Part shown: one piece after another, positions 32,928-42,619 of the stretch | How the letters are laid out: each line of letters opens with the position of its first letter | How positions within the stretch are numbered: the first letter of the stretch is position 1 | Origin: Chryseobacterium luquanense | GTDB taxonomy: Bacteria > Bacteroidota > Bacteroidia > Flavobacteriales > Weeksellaceae | DNA length: 64,000 nt | NCBI RefSeq assembly: GCF_026460945.1 | Contig: NZ_JAOVZV010000017.1 | Span: 1 to 64,000 of the forward strand | Reading direction: 5' to 3' | Program-made: the position numbers and the translations under genes | The notes under the pieces: model-generated | Seen by the model: the letters and a program-made list of their open reading frames with translations, nothing else | The model's database searches: none | What the model was told of the DNA's origin: nothing

Positions 32928-35177
32928 TTAGAATGATTGTGTGTTTACATTCGCTGTATTGGATGTGGTAAAAGTAGATTTCAAAGTTCCGCCTGTAGTA
33001 GAATAAGTTCCGCCTGTGTACAATCCCCATCCTGTACTTCCTCCAACATAACTTCCTCCTGTGTAAGTTCCACCGAAATAAACTTTGTATTGGGTGTTTT
33101 TCAGTAAAGTTGGGGTGGAAACATGAAAGTAATAAACATTATTTTTAGGTTTAAAAGTAACGATTTCAGATCCTGCAGTATTTTCAATATGAATTAGAGA
33201 AGTTGAAGCTAATTGAGCACTTGATTTCAAAAACATATTCGGCTGAGTGGAAGTTGTACTTGCTGCTTTGGTCATATTCGCATTAGAACCTCCCGCAATC
33301 ACAGTTCCTCCGTTAATATTAAAACTTCCATTAAAATCTATTGCTTCTTCCGGCTGGCTTGTTGGCCCGGTTGCTATAAGATAACCTCCGGTAATAGTAA
33401 TATTTCCATTGCTATCTACCGCATCGTTTCCTGCAACGATGATAATTCCGCCCGAAACATTAAACTGACTGTTGTCGTTTTGTTCTGTTCCGCCACTTAC
33501 AGTTCCGTAGGTTGCATTAATTCCGTCGTTGGATGCTGTAACATTTGTTAATCCACCAGAAACATTGATGATAGGAGCTTCAATTCCTTCTCCAACACCA
33601 ATAACTGTAGAAATAGCATTTACTGTATTGGTTCCTCCACTAATGCTTACTGACGTATCTGAATGAATTCCGTCGTCTGTAGAATTGAAAGTGTTGTTTC
33701 CATTAACAATACTGATTGCTCCGGTTGCAACTAATGTTTTTGGATGGCTGTAATCTGTTCCGGAAACTAAAAATCTTGCTCCGGTTGTTTTAATATTTAA
33801 AGTCGGGCTTCCTGTTGCTGTTCCGATGGTTACAGTTCCATCAGCTTTCAAACCTTTTCCTCCCGTTCCAGAACTTGTTGTAGTAACTGAACCTCCAGTA
33901 ATCGCAAGATTAAGATCAGTTGTAATCGCTGCTGAAGAATAAGAATCTAAAGTTCCTGAAATATTCGTATAAGTAGCTCCGTTTCCTGCATTGGTAACGG
34001 TAATTGTTCCGCCGTTAATTGTAATGTTTTGGTCTGCTGAAATTCCTTTTCCTCCGTTTGCTGTAGAAGCTAAAGTAAGATTTAATGTTCCTGCATTTAA
34101 GATAATATTGGCATCGGTTTTAATTGCTGTGGAATATGACGGATCATAACCGCTTCCTGACGCTGTAAGAACTGCCGCTCCCGAAAGATTGGCTGTAATA
34201 TTTCCACCATCGAAAGTAATATTACCTTTTGCGTTGATTGCTTTAGACTGAGCTCCTGTTAATGCAAGATTGATTGTTCCTCCTGAAATTGAAATTGTAT
34301 TTGTTCCTGTTTTTATTCCTTTTACATCTGCTGATGCTAAAGTTGCAGTAATATTTCCTCCAGAAATTGAAATCGCGGCATCTCCTGCATCAATTGCGTC
34401 TCCTGTTGCAGTAATATTTACAGTTCCGTTACTCATCATGTAACCTTCGGAATGAAATCCATCTGATGCGGCAGAAATCACTTTAATGCTTCCATTCTGA
34501 ACTTCAATAATTCCTGAGGTAGAAATACCATGTTTTTTGATTCCTTTTATATTTAAAGTTCCGGTTCCGGTGAAAATAATTTTCCCATCGGTTTGAAGTG
34601 TCCCGTTTTTAGTGCTTGAAGAACCATCTGTTAAAGAATTTATGGTTCCTGCTTGAAGATTGAATGTATGAGTTTGTCCGCCTATAATATTAATTGCCGG
34701 TCCTGAAGTATTCGTAATGTTTAAATTATTCATCACAAAAGTTGCAGGTAGAGTGGAGCTCATCGTTAAACTTCCTGTTGCACTTGTTCCTAATAAATTA
34801 TATTCTAAATTATTGATCGTTGCCGTAGAAACTACATTCACAGTTCCACCAGAAGCAGTAATATTTACTCCTTGAGTTGAATACGGGTTGATAATTGTGG
34901 CATTATCTGTTCCGTTATAAATAATATAAATTTTAGTCAGATTCACTGTGTTTGAAGTAAAAGTAAGACTGTCGATCACTGTTTTTTGAATGTCTAAAGT
35001 TGTGCTGTTTCCGGATAATTTGAATTTAGAATAATTGGTGTCAAATTTAATACTGTCAATCACTGAAGTCGACGAACTGTACATATTATTTCCTGAATTA
35101 TGGGCAATAATATTCTGCTGTGCTTTCAATCCGAAAGATAAAAGCATTGCTATAAAGATGTATAAATGCTTTTTCAT
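32928..35177 (-). CDS. Cthe_2159-like carbohydrate-binding beta-helix protein
   Basis: The 749-aa product has a signal peptide (about 1-19, LKAQ) and a long parallel beta-helix. Its repeated coils carry phrases such as GDAIDAGDAAISISGG, ITFDGGNITANLSG, TLNIKTTGARFLVSG and GIHSDTSVSISGG. These are typical of the carbohydrate-binding Cthe_2159 family (first characterised as a polygalacturonate-binding protein). The N-terminal about 90 residues contain DSIKFDTNYSKFKLSGNS, which resembles part of the small partner gene (IRKITFTNTS). It lacks a recognisable T9SS sorting domain at its end (STFTTSNTANVNTQSF). It is translated with overlap (ATGA) from the T9SS-type protein at 35174-35665. Surface polysaccharide binding is likely; the sugar is not known. 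Confidence 0.82.
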   Translation of the reverse strand: MKKHLYIFIAMLLSFGLKAQQNIIAHNSGNNMYSSSTSVIDSIKFDTNYSKFKLSGNSTTLDIQKTVIDSLTFTSNTVNLTKIYIIYNGTDNATIINPYSTQGVNITASGGTVNVVSTATINNLEYNLLGTSATGSLTMSSTLPATFVMNNLNITNTSGPAINIIGGQTHTFNLQAGTINSLTDGSSSTKNGTLQTDGKIIFTGTGTLNIKGIKKHGISTSGIIEVQNGSIKVISAASDGFHSEGYMMSNGTVNITATGDAIDAGDAAISISGGNITATLASADVKGIKTGTNTISISGGTINLALTGAQSKAINAKGNITFDGGNITANLSGAAVLTASGSGYDPSYSTAIKTDANIILNAGTLNLTLASTANGGKGISADQNITINGGTITVTNAGNGATYTNISGTLDSYSSAAITTDLNLAITGGSVTTTSSGTGGKGLKADGTVTIGTATGSPTLNIKTTGARFLVSGTDYSHPKTLVATGAISIVNGNNTFNSTDDGIHSDTSVSISGGTNTVNAISTVIGVGEGIEAPIINVSGGLTNVTASNDGINATYGTVSGGTEQNDNSQFNVSGGIIIVAGNDAVDSNGNITITGGYLIATGPTSQPEEAIDFNGSFNINGGTVIAGGSNANMTKAASTTSTQPNMFLKSSAQLASTSLIHIENTAGSEIVTFKPKNNVYYFHVSTPTLLKNTQYKVYFGGTYTGGSYVGGSTGWGLYTGGTYSTTGGTLKSTFTTSNTANVNTQSF

Positions 35178-35665
35178 TTTTTAATCATTTTAAATGTTGT
35201 ATCGTTTGCCTGAACAAAATAGAATCCCATTCTAAGATTATTTACATTGATGTTTTCATCCGGTAAGTATGTTCCCTGATGAACGATTTGTCCAGAAAGC
35301 GAATAAATTTTCACATTGATCTTATCTTTTTTATCAGAAGAAATTTTAATAAAATCTGAAGCTGGATTTGGGTACAGTTTAAACTTCGACGCATTCTGTC
35401 CGATTTCTTGAGTCGCCAAAGATGTATTGGTAAAAGTAATTTTCCGAATAATGTTAGTCGGAATGGAAATGTTATTTGCCGTACCCGATGTTTTTATCAA
35501 AAGATTACTTCCTGAAAAATATAATTTCCCGGAAGTTTCTACGGAATAATCTTGAGTTGTACCCGTGTAATAAGTGACTTTAATTCCTGTCTGAGCAAAA
35601 GAAAATAATGCCGACAACAGTAAGAAAACCAATATCGATTTGCTTAAAAGTTTCGAATTTTTCAT
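35174..35665 (-). CDS. Small T9SS type A sorting-domain protein
   Basis: The 163-aa product has a signal peptide (about 1-25, SFAQ), a short beta segment of about 55 residues (GKLYFSGSNLLIKTSG, IPTNIIRKITFTNTS) and a T9SS type A C-terminal domain (FKLYPNPASDFIKISSD, VNVNNLRMGFYFV type, ending KMIKK). The sorting domain makes up about half the protein. It is the first gene of a two-gene unit with the beta-helix protein, joined by an ATGA overlap, and has a -7 box at 35686-35693. Confidence 0.85.
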   Translation of the reverse strand: MKNSKLLSKSILVFLLLSALFSFAQTGIKVTYYTGTTQDYSVETSGKLYFSGSNLLIKTSGTANNISIPTNIIRKITFTNTSLATQEIGQNASKFKLYPNPASDFIKISSDKKDKINVKIYSLSGQIVHQGTYLPDENINVNNLRMGFYFVQANDTTFKMIKK

Positions 35666-35685
35666 TGTTATATTATTTTTCAGAA

Positions 35686-35693
35686 CAAAAGTA
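35686..35693 (-). promoter_or_regulatory. -7 box of the T9SS/beta-helix unit
   Basis: The minus strand reads TACTTTTG, fitting TAnnTTTG, 20 nt before the ATG at 35665. Confidence 0.55.
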
Positions 35694-35895
35694 AATTCTG
35701 TATAACAATTGAGAAATATTTTGAGGTAAACGATAAAAATGTGTCGGTGAATGAGAAGTTTTTAATTAAATAAAGAATATGTTGAAATATTTTTGTTTTT
35801 GATTTAATTAATGAATTGCATTTTTGTTGAATAAAATAATGTTTCCGTATGATTTATTTAGTAAATTAGAATGCTAATGTCAAATAATTAAAAAT

Positions 35896-36831
35896 ATGAA
35901 AACAAAAATCTACTCTCTTTTATTGATAGGAGCAAGTTTGTTCCTGAAATCTCAAACTCCGGAACTGTTGTATTACAAATTTGAAGGAACATCCACTAAT
36001 ATTCCGAATCTTGCAACCAATCCGCCTACAGGGACATTAGTTGGCGAAATTGTGGGCAATTTAACGTTAGGAAGCAATACTACTTGTTTAGGAGATGGTT
36101 TGGTAGGTAGTGGCTCGACAGGATCAAATTATTTTAATACTAAATGGAATCTGGCTTTAAGCGGATCTTGGACGATACACGTAAAATTTAATAACTACAC
36201 TAGTAATGTAACCACCGTATATTATCTTTTGGGAGATGCTATAACTGGTGGAAATTCTTTTCGTATGTTTACAAATGGTGCTCCAGGTACAGGAGGTGTG
36301 AGGTTAACAGCTAACGGAATGTCTAATGTAGATATTCCTGCCGTTTTTTCTACTACTCCGGAATTAGTAGATTTAATATTTGTTTATGACAACAGTTTAC
36401 AAAATATAAAAGCTTACGTGAATGGCGTTCTTAAAACAACAGTGGCTCAATCTGCTCCTTTGGTTTTTAATGGTGCATTATTTAAACTTGGTACATATGC
36501 TACGAATACGGGAATGAAAGCAGGAATGACAATGGATGAATTTGGTCTTTTCAACAGAGCTATTACGGATGCGGAAATTGCATCTTTGACCAATTTCTGC
36601 TCTTTGAGTGTAGATGAAGTGAAAAAAGATAATAATTCTAAAATTGCAGTAAAAGATAAAAATTTAATTTTAGGTAAAGGAAGCTTTGGGAAATATTACA
36701 TTTATGATTTTTCAGGTCGTGAAATATTATCAGGCCATGAGTCTTTGAATACTATCAATATAAACTCATTACAAAAAGGAATTTATATTATAAAATATGG
36801 AGAAAATATATCGACACGCTTTAAATATTAA
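35896..36831 (+). CDS. LamG-like domain protein with T9SS type A-like sorting domain
   Basis: The 311-aa product has a signal peptide (about 1-20, LKSQ) and a concanavalin A/LamG-like domain (about 22-235). That domain is recognisable from LLYYKFEGTSTNIPN, GSWTIHVKFNNYTSN, VDLIFVYDNSLQNIKAYVNG and TMDEFGLFNRAITDAEI. The C-terminal about 70 residues resemble a type A sorting domain (YIYDFSGREILSG, INSLQKGIYIIKYGENISTRF). It is therefore likely secreted by T9SS and held at the surface, where LamG domains bind glycans or proteins. A possible -7 box (TATTTTTG, 35788-35795) lies about 100 nt upstream. Confidence 0.82.
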   Translation: MKTKIYSLLLIGASLFLKSQTPELLYYKFEGTSTNIPNLATNPPTGTLVGEIVGNLTLGSNTTCLGDGLVGSGSTGSNYFNTKWNLALSGSWTIHVKFNNYTSNVTTVYYLLGDAITGGNSFRMFTNGAPGTGGVRLTANGMSNVDIPAVFSTTPELVDLIFVYDNSLQNIKAYVNGVLKTTVAQSAPLVFNGALFKLGTYATNTGMKAGMTMDEFGLFNRAITDAEIASLTNFCSLSVDEVKKDNNSKIAVKDKNLILGKGSFGKYYIYDFSGREILSGHESLNTININSLQKGIYIIKYGENISTRFKY

Positions 36832-36853
36832 AACAATATCATTTTAAAATATT

Positions 36854-36886
36854 TGCCTTTCGCTCAAAGTGAAAGGCATTTTTTTT
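36854..36886. terminator. Shared terminator between convergent genes
   Basis: TGCCTTTCGCT (36854-36864) pairs with AGTGAAAGGCA (36868-36878), with one G-U pair and a CAA loop, followed by eight T residues on the plus strand. It mainly serves the plus-strand gene ending at 36831. Confidence 0.8.
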
Positions 36887-36890
36887 AAAA

Positions 36891-37601
36891 CTATTTTGAA
36901 ATTAAATCACAAAACCAAAAAACATATTCTCCTTCTTCGTCATTATCATCAACTTTCGGTTTTGGATAGGTCTTTTTCACAATTTCTCCAATTTCAAAAT
37001 CAATCTTATTTTTAAAAATCGGACCGTCAAAAGTAAAGGTGTGAAACTCTCCGTTTTCTCCGCATGGATCCACATTTTCTGGCAAGTCTTTAATGAAACT
37101 TTCATCAATAATTCTTCCTGCGAAGCTTTTATCTAAATACGTTTCATTTACACATGTGACTATTGTTTTAAAACCAAGATTTAAAAATTCATGAATGAGC
37201 ACGGTTGTATCATTTTTCCAGAGTGGAAAAACGGCTTCCATTCCGATAGATTGTAATTGCTCTTCGCGATATCTTCGAAGATCTTCTAAAAAAATATCTC
37301 CAAAAATTGAATGTGTTACCCCTTGAGATTTTATTTCATTCAGGGTTTTTGACATGATATCGCTGTATTCTTCCATCGAAGGTTCTTTTGGAATTTTCAT
37401 TTTTATTAATGGAAAGCCTAAACTTTCAGCCTGTTTTTCCAATAACGAAACATGAACACCGTGCATGGAAATTCTTTGAAATTCTTGATTAATGCTTGTC
37501 AACAAAGAAGTGACTTCAAATTGGTCCTCTTTTAAAATTTTATATAAAGCAAGTGCAGAATCTTTTCCACTGCTCCAGTTGAAGATGGCTTTGGGTTTCA
37601 T
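36891..37601 (-). CDS. Dph6-like ATP pyrophosphatase (diphthine-ammonia ligase family)
   Basis: The 236-aa product is an adenine-nucleotide alpha-hydrolase-type protein. The PP-loop appears as FNWSSGKDSALALYKIL (SSGKDS), followed by the family blocks HGVHVSLLEKQAESLGFPL, HSIFGDIFLEDLRRYREEQ, GMEAVFPLWK and DPCGENGEFHTFTFDGPIF. The archaeal and eukaryotic relatives amidate diphthine on EF-2, but bacteria lack diphthamide, so the real role here is likely a different ATP-dependent amidation. It is a single gene. Confidence 0.87.
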   Translation of the reverse strand: MKPKAIFNWSSGKDSALALYKILKEDQFEVTSLLTSINQEFQRISMHGVHVSLLEKQAESLGFPLIKMKIPKEPSMEEYSDIMSKTLNEIKSQGVTHSIFGDIFLEDLRRYREEQLQSIGMEAVFPLWKNDTTVLIHEFLNLGFKTIVTCVNETYLDKSFAGRIIDESFIKDLPENVDPCGENGEFHTFTFDGPIFKNKIDFEIGEIVKKTYPKPKVDDNDEEGEYVFWFCDLISK

Positions 37602-37651
37602 TTTGCAAATATGAACTTAACGATTTAAAAATTTCAGTCGTTTAAGAGTGT

Positions 37652-37849
37652 TTATTTATTATCTGGCTTTCCGAAATTATTTAGTTCGTTAGGTTCGATC
37701 TTGTTTTTTTCGGCTTCTTGTCTTTTTTGCAATTCTTCAGTATTTCTTTTTATATCACTTTTATGCGTGGTGTCCATAGGGTATGAATTACAACTTTTTA
37801 AGAATGTTACAGCAAAAATTATAAACGTTATGAAAAAGAATCTATTCAT
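37652..37849 (-). CDS. Small hypothetical lipoprotein
   Basis: The 65-aa product has a lipoprotein signal (FAVTFLKSC, Cys at about residue 20) and a short charged tail rich in Glu, Lys and Asn. A -7 box (TATTTTTG on the minus strand, 37893-37900) stands 43 nt upstream. Small lipoproteins of this size are common in Flavobacteriia; no function is proposed. Confidence 0.6.
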   Translation of the reverse strand: MNRFFFITFIIFAVTFLKSCNSYPMDTTHKSDIKRNTEELQKRQEAEKNKIEPNELNNFGKPDNK

Positions 37850-37892
37850 TCAATTTTTTTAAGGTGGGTTAAAATAAAATATACAAACCATT

Positions 37893-37900
37893 CAAAAATA
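37893..37900 (-). promoter_or_regulatory. -7 box of the small lipoprotein gene
   Basis: The minus strand reads TATTTTTG, fitting TAnnTTTG. It lies beside the icmF terminator at 37905-37931. Confidence 0.45.
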
Positions 37901-37904
37901 CAAA

Positions 37905-37931
37905 AAACCTCAAAGAAAATCCTTGAGGTTT
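37905..37931 (-). terminator. Terminator of icmF
   Basis: AAACCTCAA (37905-37913) pairs with TTGAGGTTT (37923-37931), and the minus strand continues into a T run. It lies 50 bp past the icmF stop. Confidence 0.8.
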
Positions 37932-37980
37932 GATTTATATTTAAACAATTATTAGTAAAAACTGCCCGTCCGGCTACGGA

Positions 37981-40900
37981 CTACATATTTCTTCGATATT
38001 TCCCACCCACTTCAAACAAAGCGTTGGTAATCTGCCCAAGCGAGCAGTATTTCACAGCATCCATCATCACATTAAATAAATTCTGCTGATTGATGGCAGC
38101 GTGTTGAAGTGTTTTCAGGGCAGCTTCAGATTTATCCTCATTGGATTTCTGGAAATTATGAAGCGTTTCAATCTGCACCTGTTTTTCTTCCTCGGTCGAT
38201 CGAATCACTTCTCCCGGGCGAACCGTTGGCGAACCGTCTTTTCCTAAAAAAGTATTTACACCGATGATTGGATATTCTCCGGTATGTTTCAGCCATTCGT
38301 AATGCATCGATTCTTCCTGGATTTTTGAACGTTGGTACATCGTTTCCATCGCACCCAAAACGCCACCTCTTTCTGTAATTCTGTCGAATTCTGCATATAC
38401 AGCTTCTTCTACCAAATCTGTAAGTTCTTCAATAATAAATGAACCCTGAAGCGGATTTTCGTTTTTCGCTAAACCTAATTCTTTATTAATAATCAACTGA
38501 ATTGCCATCGCTCTTCTTACAGATTGCTCAGTCGGGGTGGTAATCGCCTCGTCGTAAGCATTGGTGTGCAATGAATTACAGTTATCATAGATTGCATAAA
38601 GCGCTTGTAAAGTCGTTCTGATATCATTAAAATCAATTTCCTGTGCGTGGAGCGAACGTCCCGAAGTCTGAATGTGGTATTTCAGCATCTGGCTTCTTTC
38701 GTCGGCTCCGTATTTCAGTTTCATTGCTTTTGCCCAAATTCTTCTCGCCACACGTCCGATTACCGAGTATTCAGGGTCGATACCGTTGGAGAAGAAGAAC
38801 GATAAATTCGGTGCAAAATCATTGATGTTCATTCCTCTTGACAGATAATACTCAACATACGTGAAACCATTTGCCAAGGTAAATGCCAACTGAGAAACCG
38901 GATTCGCACCTGCTTCTGCAATGTGATAACCGGAGATAGAAACCGAGTAGAAGTTTCTCACTTTTTCTGTGATAAAATATTCCTGAACGTCACCCATTAG
39001 TCTCAAGGCAAATTCAGTAGAGAAAATACAGGTATTCTGAGCCTGGTCTTCTTTTAAAATGTCAGCCTGAACGGTACCACGAACAGTTGCGATGGTTTTA
39101 GCTTTAATTTCAGCATAAGCTTCCGCAGGAATTACTTCATCTCCGGTCAAACCTAATAATTTTAAACCTAAACCATTATTTGACGGTGGTAATTCGCCAT
39201 TGTATTTTGGTCGTTCTAAACCTTTGTCGTCAAATTTTGCTTTTAAAGCTTTTTCAACATTCGATTCTAATTGATGTTCAGTAATATATTTTTCAACATT
39301 CTGGTCGATGGCCGCGTTCATAAAGAAAGCCAGCAACATCGGAGCAGGTCCGTTGATGGTCATTGAAACCGAAGTCATCGCATTTACCAAATCAAATCCG
39401 GAATACAATTTTTTCGCATCATCTAATGTCGCGATAGAAACTCCCGCATTTCCGATTTTTCCATAAATATCTGGTGGTAGGGCAGGATCCTGTCCATACA
39501 ATGTTACTGAGTCAAACGCTGTGGATAAACGTTTTGCATCCATTTCCGCAGAAACGTAATGGAATCTTCTGTTGGTTCTTTCCGGTCCGCCTTCTCCTGC
39601 GAACATTCTTGTCGGGTCTTCTCCGGTTCTTTTGAAAGGATAAATTCCTGCGGTGTAAGGAAATGCTCCGGGAAGATTTTCCTGACCTTTCCATTTAATC
39701 AAATCTCCCCAATCGGTGTATTTTGGTAAAGAGATTTTTGGAATTTTTAAATGAGATAAAGATTCAGTTGAGGTTTCTACCTTGATTTCTTTTCCACGCA
39801 CGAAATAAGAATAAAAGTCAGCTTTGAAAGCCTGTTTTGTATCATCCCAATTGTTCAGAAAGTCAATATTTTCCTGTTGAAGATCTTTTTCTGCTTTTTG
39901 ATATTCAGCATCCAACGTTTCATTTGAAAGGAATTTTTTCACCCCTTCAATGTGATACATTTTTCTTGCTAATTCTGCCTGTTTTTCAACGTTGGCATCG
40001 TACTGTCTGTTGTTTTCAACGATTTCAGAAAGATAACGCACTCTTTTTGGAGGAATAATCGTGATATCTTCTGAGACTTCCTGTTCAACAAAACCTTTGA
40101 GATTTAAATCAGAATATTTAGCATTAACTTTTTCAATTAATCTGTTGTACAAATCAGTCGTTCCGTGGTCGTTGAACTGAGATGCTTTTGTTGCGTAAAC
40201 CGGCATATCATCCAATGGACTTTCCCACAGCAAATGGTTTCTTTGGAACTGTTTTCTTACCGCCTGAAGTGCATCAAGTGCACCACGTTTGTCGGATTTA
40301 TTTAAAGCAACCAAGTCTGCATAATCCAACATATCGATTTTTTCCAACTGCGTTGAAGCTCCGTATTCAGGCGTCATCACGTACATTGAAACATCTGCAA
40401 AATCTGAAACTTCCGAACCGGATTGTCCAATACCCGAAGTTTCCAGAATAATTACATCAGGATGAGCCAATTTCAACACATTTAATGCTGAATGGATAAA
40501 TGGAGAAACAGAAACGTTGTTTTCTCTTGTCGCCATCGAACGCATATAGACTCTCGGATCATTGATGGCGTTCATACGGATTCTGTCACCCAAAAGTGCG
40601 CCTCCTGTTTTCTTTTTTGAAGGGTCGATAGAAATAATCGCAATCTTTTTACCAGGATTTGAACGTAAGAAACGTCTTACCAATTCATCTGTCAAAGAAG
40701 ATTTTCCTGCTCCACCGGTTCCTGTAATACCGATAATCGGAATATTTAAATCTTTTGATTTTTCGTCAATGGCTTTCACCAAATCCGGTTTTTCTTCTGA
40801 GAAGTTTTCAACGGCAGAAATGATTTTTGCTATGCTTGTCGAATTTTCAAAACTGATGTTGTCCAAATCTTCAGCTGTTACTTCTTTTCCTGTCGCAAAG

Positions 40901-41328
40901 TCTGACCTTTTTACCAAATCATCAATCATTCCCTGAAGACCAAGTTCACGGCCGTCATCCGGAGAATAAATTCTGTCGATACCGTACGACATAATATCTT
41001 CGATTTCTTCGGGCAGAATTACACCGCCGCCGCCGCCAAAAATTTTAATTTGCGGAGAGTTTTTTTCTCTTAAAAGGTCGTAGATGTATTTAAAATATTC
41101 GTTGTGACCGCCTTGATAAGATGTTAAGGCAATTGCGTTTGCATCTTCCTGAATTGCAGTGTTCACTACTTCTTCAGCAGATTTGTCGTGCCCAAGGTGA
41201 ATGACTTCGCATCCCGTTCCCTGAATGACACGACGCATAATATTGATGGCCGCATCGTGCCCGTCGAATAGCGAAGCTGCGGTTACAATTCTTACTTTGT
41301 TTGTTGGAGTATATTTTTGGGTTTCCAT
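37981..41328 (-). CDS. icmF: Fused isobutyryl-CoA mutase/GTPase (IcmF)
   Basis: The 1115-aa enzyme joins three parts. The B12-binding domain (about 1-140) has the axial ligand His 24 in SLFDGHDAA. The MeaB-like G-protein chaperone (about 195-420) has the P-loop GTGGAGKS at 203-210. The mutase catalytic domain (about 540-1115) has the IcmF-type active-site segment [19 protein letters not shown] and [15 protein letters not shown], unlike the Tyr/Arg pair of methylmalonyl-CoA mutase. It interconverts isobutyryl-CoA and n-butyryl-CoA, or a near relative such as pivalyl- or isovaleryl-CoA, using adenosylcobalamin; the G domain protects and reloads the cofactor. It is a single gene with a -7 box at 41358-41365 and a terminator at 37905-37931. 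Confidence 0.93.
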   Translation of the reverse strand: METQKYTPTNKVRIVTAASLFDGHDAAINIMRRVIQGTGCEVIHLGHDKSAEEVVNTAIQEDANAIALTSYQGGHNEYFKYIYDLLREKNSPQIKIFGGGGGVILPEEIEDIMSYGIDRIYSPDDGRELGLQGMIDDLVKRSDFATGKEVTAEDLDNISFENSTSIAKIISAVENFSEEKPDLVKAIDEKSKDLNIPIIGITGTGGAGKSSLTDELVRRFLRSNPGKKIAIISIDPSKKKTGGALLGDRIRMNAINDPRVYMRSMATRENNVSVSPFIHSALNVLKLAHPDVIILETSGIGQSGSEVSDFADVSMYVMTPEYGASTQLEKIDMLDYADLVALNKSDKRGALDALQAVRKQFQRNHLLWESPLDDMPVYATKASQFNDHGTTDLYNRLIEKVNAKYSDLNLKGFVEQEVSEDITIIPPKRVRYLSEIVENNRQYDANVEKQAELARKMYHIEGVKKFLSNETLDAEYQKAEKDLQQENIDFLNNWDDTKQAFKADFYSYFVRGKEIKVETSTESLSHLKIPKISLPKYTDWGDLIKWKGQENLPGAFPYTAGIYPFKRTGEDPTRMFAGEGGPERTNRRFHYVSAEMDAKRLSTAFDSVTLYGQDPALPPDIYGKIGNAGVSIATLDDAKKLYSGFDLVNAMTSVSMTINGPAPMLLAFFMNAAIDQNVEKYITEHQLESNVEKALKAKFDDKGLERPKYNGELPPSNNGLGLKLLGLTGDEVIPAEAYAEIKAKTIATVRGTVQADILKEDQAQNTCIFSTEFALRLMGDVQEYFITEKVRNFYSVSISGYHIAEAGANPVSQLAFTLANGFTYVEYYLSRGMNINDFAPNLSFFFSNGIDPEYSVIGRVARRIWAKAMKLKYGADERSQMLKYHIQTSGRSLHAQEIDFNDIRTTLQALYAIYDNCNSLHTNAYDEAITTPTEQSVRRAMAIQLIINKELGLAKNENPLQGSFIIEELTDLVEEAVYAEFDRITERGGVLGAMETMYQRSKIQEESMHYEWLKHTGEYPIIGVNTFLGKDGSPTVRPGEVIRSTEEEKQVQIETLHNFQKSNEDKSEAALKTLQHAAINQQNLFNVMMDAVKYCSLGQITNALFEVGGKYRRNM

Positions 41329-41357
41329 ATAAGTTCTCGAAAATTTTCTTGAATTTT

Positions 41358-41365
41358 CAAATATA
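41358..41365 (-). promoter_or_regulatory. -7 box of icmF
   Basis: The minus strand reads TATATTTG, fitting TAnnTTTG, 29 nt before the ATG. No -33 TTTG is present at the standard distance. Confidence 0.45.
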
Positions 41366-41570
41366 ACAATAAATTAAAAACCTTTGGTCTGTATTTATCT
41401 CGTTGATTTATAAAGTGTTGATGATTTTGTCGATGTTTAGTTTTTACCAACTTAACAAACATTTGTTCTGATCATTATAACTAAATTAAATGGTTGAAAC
41501 TTATTCAGAATAATAACAAATATTTTATTGTCTGTGAATCAATTGTTTAAAATCTAAAAATTAAATTCTT

Positions 41571-41578
41571 TATTTTTG
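41571..41578 (+). promoter_or_regulatory. -7 box of the small membrane protein gene
   Basis: TATTTTTG fits TAnnTTTG and lies 17 nt before the ATG at 41596. Confidence 0.5.
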
Positions 41579-41595
41579 CGTCATTATAATAAAGT

Positions 41596-41928
41596 ATGAA
41601 AAGAGCGCTGATTTATTTTGTGTTGGGAACTGCAATTATTTTTCTGATTAATTATTTGTTTACGGAAACAAAAGATCTTGGTTTGGAACTATATTATTCT
41701 ATCGCTTTTGGTCTGGCGTGGGGATTGGCATATTTTTTAGATGACGTAAAATTTTCTCTTCTTCAAAAAATGGGATTGTCTTTTGGATCAATGGCAGTAT
41801 TAGTTGCTGTGGGTGCTTTGATTTTTAATTTAGAATTGGCAATTCCTTCTATTATTAAATTTTCTACAGTTTTTGTTGCTTATTATTTATTCGCAAGTTT
41901 TAGAGGAAGCAAATCATTGCGTAATTAA
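41596..41928 (+). CDS. Small hypothetical membrane protein
   Basis: The 110-aa product has four probable membrane helices (ALIYFVLGTAIIFLINYLF, LYYSIAFGLAWGLAYFL, MGLSFGSMAVLVAVGALIF, IKFSTVFVAYYLFASF) with short loops. No family is recognised. It has its own -7 box and lies before the ribosomal protein genes without being part of their operon. Confidence 0.7.
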   Translation: MKRALIYFVLGTAIIFLINYLFTETKDLGLELYYSIAFGLAWGLAYFLDDVKFSLLQKMGLSFGSMAVLVAVGALIFNLELAIPSIIKFSTVFVAYYLFASFRGSKSLRN

Positions 41929-42102
41929 TTATCAATTTATGTTGTTAATTATCTAGGCTAATCCTCTTCTTATCTCATTTTATTGAGGTTTAATTTTTAT
42001 AAACAGCTTATATTTTGGCTATTTCGTAATCGTTAACTTCCTTAAAATCATTATTTTCAAGACTTTAATTCAAAATATGTTTTCAGATTAGAAAAATATG
42101 TT

Positions 42103-42110
42103 TACCTTTG
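42103..42110 (+). promoter_or_regulatory. -7 box of the rplM-rpsI operon
   Basis: TACCTTTG fits TAnnTTTG; a weak -33 (TTTT at 42080-42083) is 19 bp upstream. A small CCC/GGG hairpin (42115-42125) lies in the predicted leader, which might be part of ribosomal autoregulation. Confidence 0.6.
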
Positions 42111-42156
42111 CACACCCTTTTAGGGGAAAATTATGTTTAATCTTTAACTAAAACGT

Positions 42157-42612
42157 GTGAATACATTAAGTTACAAAACTGTTTCAGCGAACAAAGCTAC
42201 TACAAATAAAGAATGGGTTGTAGTAGACGCTGAAGGACAACCATTAGGAAGACTAGCTTCTACGGTTGCAAAGATTTTGAGAGGTAAGCACAAAGCAAAC
42301 TTTACACCTCACGTAGATTGTGGTGATAATGTTATTGTTTTGAATGCTGGGAAAGTTACTCTTTCCGGAAACAAGTGGAACGATAAGACTTATATCTGGC
42401 ATACAGGTTATCCTGGTGGACAGAAGTCTATGACTGCTCTTGAACTTCAGAAAAAAGATTCTTTAAAAGTATTGGAAAAATCTGTAAAAGGTATGCTTCC
42501 AAAAAACAGATTAGGATCTGCATTGCTTAAAAACCTTTATTTATATGAAGGAACTGAGCACAAGCATGAAGCTCAACAGCCGAAAACAATTAATGTTAAC
42601 GAATTTAAATAA
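42157..42612 (+). CDS. rplM: 50S ribosomal protein L13
   Basis: The 151-aa protein begins MNTLSYKTVSANKATTNKE and has WVVVDAEGQPLGRLAST, HTGYPGGQKS and GMLPKNRLGSALLKNL, typical of Flavobacteriia L13. The first codon is GTG at 42157; no ATG lies in frame nearby that would preserve the conserved N-terminus. It leads the operon with rpsI, 7 bp downstream. Confidence 0.97.
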   Translation: MNTLSYKTVSANKATTNKEWVVVDAEGQPLGRLASTVAKILRGKHKANFTPHVDCGDNVIVLNAGKVTLSGNKWNDKTYIWHTGYPGGQKSMTALELQKKDSLKVLEKSVKGMLPKNRLGSALLKNLYLYEGTEHKHEAQQPKTINVNEFK

Positions 42613-42619
42613 TTAAATT

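Noticed and set aside
40562..40936. 124-codon open frame on the plus strand inside icmF
   Set aside because: It is the antisense shadow of the well-conserved IcmF G-domain coding region, has no recognisable protein pattern and no promoter or ribosome-binding context.
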